Source: Acidobacteriota bacterium (GTDB taxonomy: Bacteria; Acidobacteriota; Blastocatellia; Pyrinomonadales; Pyrinomonadaceae). Taken from it: a stretch of 64,000 bases of DNA. Positions within the stretch are counted from its first letter, which is position 1. Each line of letters opens with the position of its first letter. A model generated the notes under the pieces. It saw only the letters and a program-made list of their open reading frames with translations, did not search any database and was not told where the DNA came from. The position numbers were made by a program, and so were the translations under genes. The stretch covers positions 50,071 through 114,070 of the forward strand of contig QHXI01000053.1 in the NCBI GenBank assembly GCA_003222895.1, written 5' to 3'. Below, in pieces: positions 8,204 to 16,654 of the stretch.

Positions 8204-9484
8204 ATGAATAAGAGAATGCTCCTTCTAGTCTCCGGATTTGTATTAATGGTGGGCACGGTCACCGCAATCGTGGAAATCCATTCTCAAGCACAGTCGCCAA
8301 CTACGACACAGTCCACCCAGGCACCGCCAGTGAGCCAATCACCATCGATGCCCTCGGAGATGAATTCGGTTGACGGTCAGGGCGGCAAACGATATCTCGT
8401 TGGACCGGGTGATGTGATAGACGTGAGAGTCTTTGGCCAATCGGAATTGAACTCGTTGGCCGAGATTGACGATGAAGGAAACATTTCATCGCTGCCATTC
8501 CTTGAAGATCCGATCCCCGCGATGTGTCGCAACGAGAAAGAGATTCAGAAAGCGATCGCGACAGCTTATTCAAGATACATAAAGAATCCACGCGTGAGTG
8601 TCCGTGTGACGGAACGTAAGAGCCGTCCGCCCGCGGTAGTGTTCGGCGCAGTCCGCGCTCCGACGCGGATTCAGATGATGCGTCGCGTTCGCCTCCACGA
8701 GCTTTTGGTAACGGCGGGTGGGGTTACCTTGAATGCCAGCGGCAAGATTCAAGTTATTCACACCGAACGAGAAATGTGTGCGCAGGATGCGATGCTGACG
8801 CCTGACGTGGCTGAAGCTCTAATGAACAAGCCACTGTCAACCTCAACCTACGACAAGACCGGTTCCGCGTCAGCGCCCGATAAACCCGCGGTTACTCCAG
8901 TTTCCGATTCTGCGAAGGTGTCCTCCTTTGCACCTTCCGGCGGGAATGTTTCCGGCGCTTCAAAGGAAGCACCGAAGACGAACGCGGTGTCGTCTGATGC
9001 AGCTAAGGACCAAATGGCTTCGGACATCGGCAAGATCGAAACTTACGAGGTTGGTGAAGTTCGCTTCGGTCTCGGCAAAGACGATCCCTACATTCGTCCG
9101 GGCGATATCGTCATCGTAAGCGAGGGCGAGCCGATTTATATTAATGGCTATGTGAATGCGCCCCGTGAGATCGTCATGAAAGACAACATGACGCTCGTGC
9201 GCGCGATAGCCATGGCTGGTGGCATTCAAAAAACCGCGAAGTCACACGAAGTTTATATATATCGCCAGGTCAAAGGAAAGATCGGCCCGGAAAAAATGAA
9301 GTTCGACTATGATGCGATCAAAAACGGCAAGCAAACGGATGTCTTGTTGCAGGCCTACGACATTATAGATGTGCGCCCGCAAAGTTCCTTTAGTCCGGAA
9401 AATCTCAGACAAATGTTCCTGGGCATGGCAAAAGGCGGCTTGGGTGGCGCAGGCACCAGTCTCCCTTACCGCATTTTGTATTGA
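8204..9484 (+). CDS. Polysaccharide biosynthesis/export protein with SLBB domain
   Basis: A 426-residue exported protein. The N-terminus (residues 1-30) is a signal peptide. A Poly_export domain follows from about residue 64 (YLVGPGDVIDVRVFGQSELN), then SLBB-like beta-grasp regions (PAVVFGAVRAPTRIQ at about 145; IYINGYVNAPREIVMKDNMT at about 310). Between them is a linker rich in Ser, Ala, Lys and Pro (about 215-270). This is the Wza/KpsD family, which forms or gates the outer-membrane exit for capsule or exopolysaccharide. GAGGT lies eight bases before the ATG. No lipobox was seen. No Wzc-type kinase or glycosyltransferase is adjacent, so the exported polymer is unknown. Confidence 0.85.
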   Translation: MNKRMLLLVSGFVLMVGTVTAIVEIHSQAQSPTTTQSTQAPPVSQSPSMPSEMNSVDGQGGKRYLVGPGDVIDVRVFGQSELNSLAEIDDEGNISSLPFLEDPIPAMCRNEKEIQKAIATAYSRYIKNPRVSVRVTERKSRPPAVVFGAVRAPTRIQMMRRVRLHELLVTAGGVTLNASGKIQVIHTEREMCAQDAMLTPDVAEALMNKPLSTSTYDKTGSASAPDKPAVTPVSDSAKVSSFAPSGGNVSGASKEAPKTNAVSSDAAKDQMASDIGKIETYEVGEVRFGLGKDDPYIRPGDIVIVSEGEPIYINGYVNAPREIVMKDNMTLVRAIAMAGGIQKTAKSHEVYIYRQVKGKIGPEKMKFDYDAIKNGKQTDVLLQAYDIIDVRPQSSFSPENLRQMFLGMAKGGLGGAGTSLPYRILY

Positions 9485-9507
9485 TCCGAGCCCGGCCAAT
9501 TTTCTCT

Positions 9508-9533
9508 AGAGGCTGGCCTAAAAGCCAGCCTCT
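9508..9533 (+). terminator. Hairpin after the export gene
   Basis: A perfect 10-bp stem, AGAGGCTGGC (9508-9517) with GCCAGCCTCT (9524-9533), has a 6-base loop. The T tract is weak, so it may terminate poorly or act as a processing hairpin. Confidence 0.6.
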
Positions 9534-9566
9534 TCCACTGTGGATGTGGGATTTTGAATTACCTCG

Positions 9567-9815
9567 ATGAGTCAACGAATACGAACAAAAGTTAAGAAGC
9601 GACGCACCGTAACTTATCTGTGGATTGTTGGAATGGCCCTGCTTGTCTTTCTCTTAATCTACTTTGAGCAGACGGCGTTGCTCTACATCTTCTCAACTCT
9701 CGGCGTCACTGTCCTGCTCGTAATTGTCGCCGGAGCCGACCTCGGTCGCAGTGATTTGTCGTCGGCTGAGTCCGATCAAGCCGCCGCGCCGGCCCGCGCA
9801 AAACCAACGAAATAG
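9567..9815 (+). CDS. Small two-segment membrane protein, unknown
   Basis: An 82-residue protein: a basic N-terminus (RIRTKVKKRR), two hydrophobic segments (about 16-34 and 38-57) and a polar tail rich in Ala, Ser and Pro. No family was recognised. The basic start predicts a cytoplasmic N-terminus. It lies 82 bp after the export gene, separated by a hairpin, so it may be a weakly coupled member of the same unit. A short CGATTG/CAATCG hairpin (9826-9844) follows. Confidence 0.6.
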   Translation: MSQRIRTKVKKRRTVTYLWIVGMALLVFLLIYFEQTALLYIFSTLGVTVLLVIVAGADLGRSDLSSAESDQAAAPARAKPTK

Positions 9816-9967
9816 ATTCGCTTACCGATTGTTGGAAGCAATCGACTCTTACGTGATTTGATCGTGGGGTGAATCGACTCGTCACGGCTTGGCGTTTCTT
9901 CCTCGCTCGACTAAAGTATGTCCGCCGACAAGCCCTTAGTTTCTAGTTTTTTCCGGAGGTAAACCCA

Positions 9968-12169
9968 ATGCACAAATTTAGGATCTTCCTTTTCGCGCTC
10001 GCCTCTGCGGCCATTCTGTCGCTTTCGCTTTCGGCCCCTTTGCGTTTTGCGCAGGCGCAGAAAAACGGTGATGGCGGCGGTAGCAGTCCGGCGCCGATCA
10101 AGTATCCAGAGACGAAAAAAGTTGAAGTGGTTGACGATTACTTTGGCACGAAAGTCCCGGATCCATATCGTTGGCTGGAAAACGATCGTTCTCCCGAAGT
10201 TGCCGCGTGGGTCGAAGCCGAAAACAAGGTGACCTATGCCTATCTCGATCAGATTCCGTATCGCGCCGCGATCAAGGATCGATTGATGAAGCTCTACAAC
10301 TATCCAAAGTACGGCGCGCCGGCGCGTCGTGGCGAATGGTTCTTCTCGACAAAGAATGACGGCCTTCAGAACCAGAGCGTTTGGTATCTCCAAAAAGGTT
10401 TGGATGGGGTGCCCGAGGTTCTGCTCGATCCAAACAAGTTCTCGGCGGATGGAACTTCGCGTCTTGGTTCGCTGACGATCTCGCACACCGGGAAATACCT
10501 TGGCTACGGAATCTCTGAAGGCGGATCCGACTGGAACGAGATTCATGTTCTTGATGTGGCGACAAAACAGCCGCTCGCCGACAAGTTGGAGTGGGTAAAA
10601 TTCTCGAGCGCATCATGGCGCGGCGACGAAGGCTTCTATTACGACCGGTATCCGACGCCTGCCGAAGGCCAAAAGATGGCGGCAAAGAATGAGTATCAGA
10701 AGGTTTACTATCACAAAATTGGCACAGCTCAATCGGGAGATGTTCTGGTTTACGAAGACAACAATCATCCCGGCCAGTTCAATGGCGTGGCAGTCACCGA
10801 CGATCTCCGTTTCGAGTTGATGACGCATTCGGATTCGACGGTTGGCAAGAAAGGGAACTCGCTTTTCTTCCGCGATGTCTCGAAGAACGAAAAAGACTGG
10901 AAGCCGATCGTCGCGGAAATCGGCGACGATGATTACGGCGTGATCGATAACCTCGGCGACAAGTTTCTGGTCGAGACGAATCACGGCGCGCCGAATGGCA
11001 AAGTCGTTCTTTACGATCCAAAAACCGCAGCCTGGAAAGACATCATTCCCGAGAAACCGGAACCGTTGGAAATAACCAACACGGTCGGCGGGAAACTGTT
11101 CGTCACTTACCTGAAAGATGTAACTACGCGCGCGTACGTTTACAGTCCTGACGGCAAACTCGAAAATGAAATCCCGATGCCGGGGCCGGGTTCCTTTGCC
11201 AGCACTTCCGGAAATCCGCAACTGCAAGGTAGAGCCGACGACAAATTCACGTTTTACACCTTCACCTCTTTCAATTATCCGCCGACGATTTACAAGTATG
11301 ACATCGCGACGAAAAAATCATCCGTCTATCGCGCCGTCGATATTCCAGGTTTCAATCCCGCGAATTACGAAACAAAGGAAGTTTTCTACAACAGCAAAGA
11401 CGGCACGCGCGTGCCGATGTTTATCACGTACAAGAAAGGCCTCGAGCTCGACGGCAATAATCCGACGTTGCTGTACGGCTACGGTGGATTCAACATCACA
11501 ACTTCGCCCGGATTCAGCGCGTTGCGCGTAGCTTTGCTCGAACAAGGTGTCGTTTACGCTTCCGCGAATATGCGCGGCGGCGGCGAGTACGGCGAGAAGT
11601 GGCACGAAGCGGGAACCAAGCTGCAAAAGCAAAACGTCTTCGATGATTTCATCGCGGCGGCGGAGTACTTGATCAAAGAGAAATACACGTCGCCGGCGAA
11701 GCTTGGAATCGAAGGAGCTTCAAACGGTGGATTGTTGGTCGGAGCAGTGACCAACCAACGGCCGGATTTATTCCGCGCGGTCCACCAGCACGCCGGCGTG
11801 ATGGACATGCTGCGCTTTCATAAGTTCACGATCGGCGCCGCCTGGATTTCCGACTACGGTTCCAGCGAGCAAAATGAAGCGCAGTTCAAGGCGTTATACG
11901 CTTATTCGCCGATTCATAACGTGAAGCCCGGAACGAAATACCCGGCGATACTCGTGACGACTGCCGATCACGACGATCGAGTCGTGCCTGCCCACTCGTT
12001 CAAATACGCAGCCGCGCTGCAGGCCGTGCAAGCCGGCGACAATCCCGTAATCATTCGCATCGACACGAAATCAGGTCACGGCGCCAGCAGCACGACCAAA
12101 CAACTGGAACAGACTGCCGATATTTATTCGTTCTTCTTCTACAACCTAGGCGTTACGCCGAAGTTGTGA
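9968..12169 (+). CDS. Secreted prolyl oligopeptidase (S9A family)
   Basis: A 733-residue serine peptidase that cleaves short peptides after proline. Residues 1-31 form a signal peptide, so it acts outside the cytoplasm. The beta-propeller region covers about 60-450 and the alpha/beta-hydrolase domain begins at about 37 and resumes at 460. The nucleophile is S585 in GASNGG, the acid lies in DHDDRV, and the histidine is H704 in SGHGASS. Length matches the family (about 700). A strong ribosome site, GGAGGT, lies just before the ATG. It is a single gene and converges with argH across a hairpin and a repeat. Confidence 0.95.
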   Translation: MHKFRIFLFALASAAILSLSLSAPLRFAQAQKNGDGGGSSPAPIKYPETKKVEVVDDYFGTKVPDPYRWLENDRSPEVAAWVEAENKVTYAYLDQIPYRAAIKDRLMKLYNYPKYGAPARRGEWFFSTKNDGLQNQSVWYLQKGLDGVPEVLLDPNKFSADGTSRLGSLTISHTGKYLGYGISEGGSDWNEIHVLDVATKQPLADKLEWVKFSSASWRGDEGFYYDRYPTPAEGQKMAAKNEYQKVYYHKIGTAQSGDVLVYEDNNHPGQFNGVAVTDDLRFELMTHSDSTVGKKGNSLFFRDVSKNEKDWKPIVAEIGDDDYGVIDNLGDKFLVETNHGAPNGKVVLYDPKTAAWKDIIPEKPEPLEITNTVGGKLFVTYLKDVTTRAYVYSPDGKLENEIPMPGPGSFASTSGNPQLQGRADDKFTFYTFTSFNYPPTIYKYDIATKKSSVYRAVDIPGFNPANYETKEVFYNSKDGTRVPMFITYKKGLELDGNNPTLLYGYGGFNITTSPGFSALRVALLEQGVVYASANMRGGGEYGEKWHEAGTKLQKQNVFDDFIAAAEYLIKEKYTSPAKLGIEGASNGGLLVGAVTNQRPDLFRAVHQHAGVMDMLRFHKFTIGAAWISDYGSSEQNEAQFKALYAYSPIHNVKPGTKYPAILVTTADHDDRVVPAHSFKYAAALQAVQAGDNPVIIRIDTKSGHGASSTTKQLEQTADIYSFFFYNLGVTPKL

Positions 12170-12175
12170 TGGAGC

Positions 12176-12287
12176 GCGGGCATCCTGCCCGCACGAGCGC
12201 GCAGCGCGAAAAAGTGTGGCCGCGGATGAACGCGGATTCGAAGATCTGATCCAAAGTCATATCTGCGCAATCCGCGTTAATCTGCGG
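12176..12287. repeat. Hairpin plus palindromic repeat between convergent genes
   Basis: GCGGGCA-TCC-TGCCCGC (12176-12192) is a perfect 7-bp hairpin just after the peptidase stop. An imperfect inverted repeat follows: CCGCGGATGAACGCGGATT (12220-12238) with AATCCGCGTTAATCTGCGG (12269-12287), two mismatches. The right arm overlaps the last codons of argH. The second repeat belongs to the same sequence style as 32219-32416. Confidence 0.75.
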
Positions 12288-13674
12288 CTAGACTTTTTCT
12301 AGCAGAGGCCAGAGCTTCCGCAACTCTGCTTGGCGCAGTCCCGCCAATCTGAGATTTTGTGGCTAACGTAGCTTCGAGAGAGAGACTGTCTAGTACGTCA
12401 TCATCGATCAGCGGCGAAAACGATTTGAATTCATCGAGAGACAGATCGTTCAGCTCACATCGGCGCTGGATCGCATGCATCACCATGCGACCAACGGTTT
12501 CATGAGCTTCACGAAACGGCACTGCTTTTCGTACCAGGTAATCAGCTAATTCAGTTGCATTCAGATAGCCGCGTGTGGCAGCTTCGCGCGTCCGCGATCC
12601 GTTGAGCCTGATATTGCGGAGCACGATCGTCGCGACCGAAAGAGATGCTTTGACGGTGTCGACCGTATCGAAGAGAGCTTCTTTGTCTTCCTGCATGTCT
12701 TTGTTGTAGGCGAGTGGCAAACCCTTCATCGTCGTCAGCAAAGACTGTAAATGCCCAAAGACGCGACCCGCTTTTCCGCGGACCAACTCCATCGCGTCGG
12801 GGTTCTTCTTTTGGGGCATCAGGCTCGAACCCGTTGCCACCGCGTCACTCAACTCAAAGAATCCAAACTCTGTCGTTGAATAAAGAATAATGTCTTCGGC
12901 GAGCCGTGAGAGGTGCATCATGATCATCGAAGCCGCGCTTGCGAACTCAATGCAGAAGTCTCGGTCACTTACGGCATCGAGACTGTTTCGCGAAACTGAA
13001 TCGAAGCCAAGCTCGCGCGCAACGCTTTCGCGGTCGATTGAATAAGAAGTTCCAGCCAGGGCCGCCGAGCCCAAAGGCAAGACGTTTAGTCGTTTGCGAA
13101 CGTCTGCGAGTCGCTCGCGATCTCGTGCCAGCATTTCGAGGTATGCCAAACACCAGTGAGCAAAAAGCACTGGTTGGGCTCGCTGCAGATGCGTGTAGCC
13201 CGGAATCACCACATCGCGATTTGCTTCGGCCAAATCCAGGAGAGTTGTCTGTGAGTCAAAAAGCAAGGCGACGAGACGATCGATTTCATCGCGCAACCAG
13301 AGCCGCAGATCCGTCGCCACTTGATCGTTGCGGCTGCGGCCCGTGTGAAGTTTGCGGCCGAGGTCTCCAACCATTTCAACCATGCGGGCTTCGACAAACG
13401 AATGCACATCCTCTGCCACTGCATCTTCCAGAAACCGGGACCGGCTCCCGGCGTTTTCAAGAAGTTCGTTCAGTGCCGATTCGATCTGCTCCCCTTCATC
13501 TGAAGTCAAAACATCAGCACGCACCAAACCGTTGCAGTGAGCAATGCTGCCGCGAACATCGACTTCAAAGAGCCTGCGGTCGAAACCAAACGAGCGATTA
13601 AAATCCGTGAATTTGGGATCCGCCCGCCCGGCAAACCGGCCGCCCCAGAGGTTCTTGCTTGTTTTGTCACTCAT
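12277..13674 (-). CDS. argH: Argininosuccinate lyase
   Basis: Splits argininosuccinate to arginine and fumarate, the last step of arginine synthesis. It is a 465-residue member of the fumarase/aspartase superfamily with the signature GSSLMPQKKNPD (about 282-293) and the histidine motif GYTHLQRAQP (about 160-169). WGGRF near the N-terminus is typical. The start at 13674 fits the family N-terminus; an in-frame ATG seven codons upstream is possible. It is divergent from argR, sharing an upstream region with TGCATAA-type half-sites, so it is probably controlled by ArgR. Confidence 0.95.
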   Translation of the reverse strand: MSDKTSKNLWGGRFAGRADPKFTDFNRSFGFDRRLFEVDVRGSIAHCNGLVRADVLTSDEGEQIESALNELLENAGSRSRFLEDAVAEDVHSFVEARMVEMVGDLGRKLHTGRSRNDQVATDLRLWLRDEIDRLVALLFDSQTTLLDLAEANRDVVIPGYTHLQRAQPVLFAHWCLAYLEMLARDRERLADVRKRLNVLPLGSAALAGTSYSIDRESVARELGFDSVSRNSLDAVSDRDFCIEFASAASMIMMHLSRLAEDIILYSTTEFGFFELSDAVATGSSLMPQKKNPDAMELVRGKAGRVFGHLQSLLTTMKGLPLAYNKDMQEDKEALFDTVDTVKASLSVATIVLRNIRLNGSRTREAATRGYLNATELADYLVRKAVPFREAHETVGRMVMHAIQRRCELNDLSLDEFKSFSPLIDDDVLDSLSLEATLATKSQIGGTAPSRVAEALASARKSLAAD

Positions 13675-13705
13675 CTTATTTCTTTTTAGCGTCACCCTTC
13701 GATGC

Positions 13706-13771
13706 TTGACTAAACTGCATAAGACTCGCTATTTTATGCAGGTATGCAGAAATAATGCAACTGATTTGCAT
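13706..13771 (+). promoter_or_regulatory. argR promoter with probable ArgR operators
   Basis: TTGACT (13706-13711) and TATTTT (13730-13735) are 18 bp apart. A perfect inverted repeat, CTGCATAA (13715-13722) with TTATGCAG (13734-13741), spans the promoter. More TGCAT-type half-sites follow: TATGCA (13743-13748), TAATGCA (13753-13759) and TTTGCAT (13765-13771). The TGCAT core resembles the ArgR box of actinobacteria rather than the Escherichia coli TGAAT box. The layout suggests autorepression of argR and control of argH. Confidence 0.65.
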
Positions 13772-13792
13772 GAAGCTACGTCTGAACTAGAC

Positions 13793-14206
13793 ATGCTAAA
13801 ACAAGCGCGCCAAAAGAGAATTCTGAATCTGATACGGGCGAAGCCGATCGGCACGCAGGAGGATTTGCGGGCACATCTCGAACGAACCGGCGTTCCGGCC
13901 ACGCAGTCCAGCGTGTCGCGGGACCTCGAAGAGTTGGGCATTGTGAAGCATCACGGCCGGTACGCGCTGCCGCACGCGAACGGGGATTCGACTCGAGGCT
14001 TGTTGAGTCTGGACGTCGCCGGCGATGTTCTGGTGATTGCGAAGTGTCTGCCAGGAAGGGCTTCGGCGGTTGCAGTAGAAATAGACGACGCCGCGATTCC
14101 GGAAATCGTCGGCACCCTGGCCGGCGAAGACACGATCTTCATCGCCGCGCGCGATCAGAAATCGCAGCGGGCTGCAATGAAAAAGATTTGGGAGATGTTT
14201 GGATGA
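13793..14206 (+). CDS. argR: Arginine repressor
   Basis: A 137-residue transcription factor. The N-terminal winged helix contains the recognition helix ATQSSVSRDLEELGIVK (about 36-52), and the C-terminal domain (about 68-137), which binds arginine and forms hexamers, contains GEDTIFIAAR (about 111-120; the usual GDD is GED here). The ATG at 13793 gives a family-size protein. The frame is open back to 13544, but that part runs over the promoter and argH and is not used. It heads the arginine cluster and is divergent from argH. Confidence 0.9.
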   Translation: MLKQARQKRILNLIRAKPIGTQEDLRAHLERTGVPATQSSVSRDLEELGIVKHHGRYALPHANGDSTRGLLSLDVAGDVLVIAKCLPGRASAVAVEIDDAAIPEIVGTLAGEDTIFIAARDQKSQRAAMKKIWEMFG

Positions 14207-14217
14207 GCAAGATTGGC

Positions 14218-14256
14218 TCATTTGTTCATTGATTCAATGGATCAATGATCAAATGA
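14218..14256. repeat. Inverted repeat of the TCAATGA family between argR and argG
   Basis: TCATTTGTTCATTGAT (14218-14233) pairs with ATCAATGATCAAATGA (14241-14256) with one mismatch and a 7-base loop. A related run lies at 20277-20352 before argB. It may be an intercistronic hairpin; no T tract follows. Confidence 0.7.
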
Positions 14257-14269
14257 ATCAATTAATAGG

Positions 14270-15469
14270 ATGACTGACAAAATCAACAAGATAGTTCTTG
14301 CATATTCCGGCGGACTGGACACGTCGGTGATGTTGCGCTGGCTGAAGGAAAAGTATGACTGCGAAATCGTCTGCTATTGCGCCGACGTGGGCCAGGGCGC
14401 AGAGATGGACGGGCTCGAAGAGAAAGCAAAAGCGACGGGCGCATCGAAGCTTTACATCGAGGACCTGCGCGAAGAGTTTGTCCGCGATTACGTCTGGACG
14501 TCAGTCAAAGCGAACGCCGTGTACGAAGGCGTGTACCTGATGGGAACGTCTTTGGCGCGTCCCGTGATTGCAAAAAGACAGATCGAGATCGCGCGAAAGG
14601 AAAATGCCGACGCGGTGGCCCATGGAGCTACGGGTAAGGGAAACGATCAGGTGCGATTCGAGCTGACTTACTACGCGCTGCAGCCGGACATCAAAGTGAT
14701 CGCGCCCTGGCGCGAGTGGGAATTCGGCGGACGAACCGATTTGATTGCGTACGCAGAGGTTCACGGAATTCCGGTGACGGCGACTGTTGATAAGCCGTAC
14801 TCGACAGATCGCAACTTGATGCACGTTTCTTATGAGGGCGGAATTCTTGAAGATCCCTGGGCTGAGCCGCCGGAAAATATTTTTCAGATGACTGTCTCGC
14901 CGGAACGCGCGAAAGACGAAGCTGAGTATGTTGAAATTGGTTTTGAGAAAGGCGAGCCCGTTTCGGTCGAGGGTGAGCGTCTCGATCCGGTAACGCTGCT
15001 CACGAAACTTAATGACATCGGCGGCCAACACGGAATCGGCCGTGTCGATCTCGTTGAGAATCGTTTCGTTGGCATGAAGTCGCGCGGAGTTTACGAAACG
15101 CCTGGCGTAACCATTCTGCATTCCGCGCATCGCGCGCTGGAATCGATCACGATGGATCGGGAAGTGATGCATCTGCGCGATTCGCTGGGCGTGAAGTTCG
15201 CCGAGAACGTCTACTACGGGTTCTGGTTTGCGCCTGAGTTTGAATTGATGCGCAAGATGATTGATGAGACGCAGCAGACAGTGACGGGCGATGTCAGGCT
15301 GAAGCTTTATCGTGGCAATGTGATCGTAGTTGGCCGTCGTTCGCCAAATTCGCTTTACGACGAGCGCATCGCGACTTTCGAGGCCGACACCGTTTACAAC
15401 CAGCGTGACGCGGAAGGCTTCATCAAACTGAATGCTTTGAGGTTGAGATTGAGAAGTAATTCTCAGTGA
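14270..15469 (+). CDS. argG: Argininosuccinate synthase
   Basis: Joins citrulline and aspartate with ATP to argininosuccinate. It is a 399-residue protein with the ATP pyrophosphatase loop AYSGGLDTS (11-19) at the N-terminus. [14 protein letters not shown] and [11 protein letters not shown] are conserved segments of the family. It follows argR at 63 bp, over an inverted repeat, and precedes the P-loop gene across another palindrome. It is expected to be repressed by arginine through ArgR. Confidence 0.95.
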   Translation: MTDKINKIVLAYSGGLDTSVMLRWLKEKYDCEIVCYCADVGQGAEMDGLEEKAKATGASKLYIEDLREEFVRDYVWTSVKANAVYEGVYLMGTSLARPVIAKRQIEIARKENADAVAHGATGKGNDQVRFELTYYALQPDIKVIAPWREWEFGGRTDLIAYAEVHGIPVTATVDKPYSTDRNLMHVSYEGGILEDPWAEPPENIFQMTVSPERAKDEAEYVEIGFEKGEPVSVEGERLDPVTLLTKLNDIGGQHGIGRVDLVENRFVGMKSRGVYETPGVTILHSAHRALESITMDREVMHLRDSLGVKFAENVYYGFWFAPEFELMRKMIDETQQTVTGDVRLKLYRGNVIVVGRRSPNSLYDERIATFEADTVYNQRDAEGFIKLNALRLRLRSNSQ

Positions 15470-15481
15470 AGCTCTGTGGAT

Positions 15482-15531
15482 CTCTGTGTCTCCCTGGTGA
15501 TCTAAGGTTTCTTCACCACAGAGACACAGAG
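15482..15531. repeat. CACAGAG-type palindrome between argG and the P-loop gene
   Basis: CTCTGTGTCTCCCTGGTGA (15482-15500) pairs with TCACCACAGAGACACAGAG (15513-15531) with two mismatches and a 12-base loop. This is the widespread CCACAGAGACACAGAG repeat. Its right end, GAGAGAAG, also lies where the ribosome site of the next gene would be. Related sequence is at 19256-19290 and 58451-58515. Confidence 0.75.
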
Positions 15532-15541
15532 AGAAGATGAA

Positions 15542-16654
15542 ATGACGCAAATCGAGGTCGACAAAATTGGATCGGCAACCTCGCCGCTTCGCCTTTCGCG
15601 CACCTTGTCTATTGTGGCCGGAAATGGAATCGCGCGCGCAGGCGACGTTGTGGTGGTGCGGGTGCTAACTGACAACGCGACGTACAACATGCTCGAACTA
15701 CCGACGGGCCGATTGGCGAAAGTGAATCCGGGCGATGTCCTCGCCGGGGTGTTGGGCCGGCGCCGCGCGCTCAAAGGATTCGTCGGCGATGTTCCAGTGA
15801 CGGTGCAGACTGGCGATGAGCTTCATCTTCTGAACTTAGGTGGCGTGATTGGAAGTTGCAGCGGGCATCACTCGAGTCTGAACGACGCGATCAAGGTTGA
15901 AGTGCTCGGCCTGGCGGCGAATGAGGGAGGTGCAATCAAAAACATCGCCGACGTAGCGTTGCCTTGGCGCGAAACGCTCGGCGCGAGCGCGCCTCTCGTG
16001 GTGATTGCCGGAGCTTGTATGAACAGCGGAAAAACCTACGCTGCGACGGAAATCATTCAGCAAGCCACGCGCGCTGGATTGCGCGTCGCGGCAGCGAAGT
16101 TGTCCGGCATTGCTTGCTTGCGAGATACGCTGAACATGCAAGACCACGGGGCGATTGCGACGGCAAGCTTCCTCGATTGCGGATTGCCATCGACGGTTGG
16201 CGCAGAGAATTTGGCGCAAGTCGCTAAAGCTATCGTCGCGCGATTGAACGAGAGCGCTCCGGATCTGATCGTGATCGAGCTTGGCGATGGAATCCTGGGC
16301 GGCTATTCCGTCGAATCGGTGTTCGAAGATGAGGAGCTGCGCGAAGCGATGACGGCGTTGGTATTTTGCGCTTCCGATTACGTTGCCGCCTGGGGTGGCA
16401 TCGAATTGTTCCGGCGGCGTGGGATAACTATCGATCTGGTTGCTGGTTCGGTGACGGATTCGCGGATGGGCGAAGACTACATTCAGAATGAATTCGGGGT
16501 GCCCGCGGCGAATGCACGGCGCAATGGAGCGAAGTTGTTCGAGATAGTTAAGGCAAAAGTTTCAGGTTTCAAGTTTCAAGTTTCGAGTTCGCAAATCAAG
16601 CCGTACTCAAATGAGTTTGCGATCGGTGATCCGACAAGGGGCAAGACCGTTTGA
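15542..16654 (+). CDS. P-loop NTPase, DUF1611-like, in the arginine operon
   Basis: A 370-residue protein. An N-terminal beta-rich region (about 1-145) contains CSGHH (106-110). A nucleotide-binding domain follows with a Walker A motif (GACMNSGKT, 157-165), then NMQDHGAI and LIVIELGDGI segments. The second half resembles the P-loop domain of MobB/DUF1611 proteins; one DUF1611 member (DgcN) is reported as a D-glutamate N-acetyltransferase. It lies between argG and argC and overlaps argC by 4 bp, so it is part of the operon. A role in supplying or handling an acylated glutamate is conceivable but not shown. The last residues (about 340-350, SGFKFQVSSS) come from a TTTCAAG repeat. Confidence 0.65.
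   Translation: MTQIEVDKIGSATSPLRLSRTLSIVAGNGIARAGDVVVVRVLTDNATYNMLELPTGRLAKVNPGDVLAGVLGRRRALKGFVGDVPVTVQTGDELHLLNLGGVIGSCSGHHSSLNDAIKVEVLGLAANEGGAIKNIADVALPWRETLGASAPLVVIAGACMNSGKTYAATEIIQQATRAGLRVAAAKLSGIACLRDTLNMQDHGAIATASFLDCGLPSTVGAENLAQVAKAIVARLNESAPDLIVIELGDGILGGYSVESVFEDEELREAMTALVFCASDYVAAWGGIELFRRRGITIDLVAGSVTDSRMGEDYIQNEFGVPAANARRNGAKLFEIVKAKVSGFKFQVSSSQIKPYSNEFAIGDPTRGKTV

Noticed and set aside
9911..10546. 211-residue frame opposite the prolyl oligopeptidase gene
   Set aside because: Antisense shadow; the opposite strand has signal peptide, ribosome site and catalytic motifs.
13544..13792. Long N-terminal extension of ArgR
   Set aside because: It would run over argH and the argR promoter; the ATG at 13793 gives a family-size protein.
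14501..15550. 349-residue frame opposite argG
   Set aside because: Antisense shadow of a highly conserved gene; no family features.
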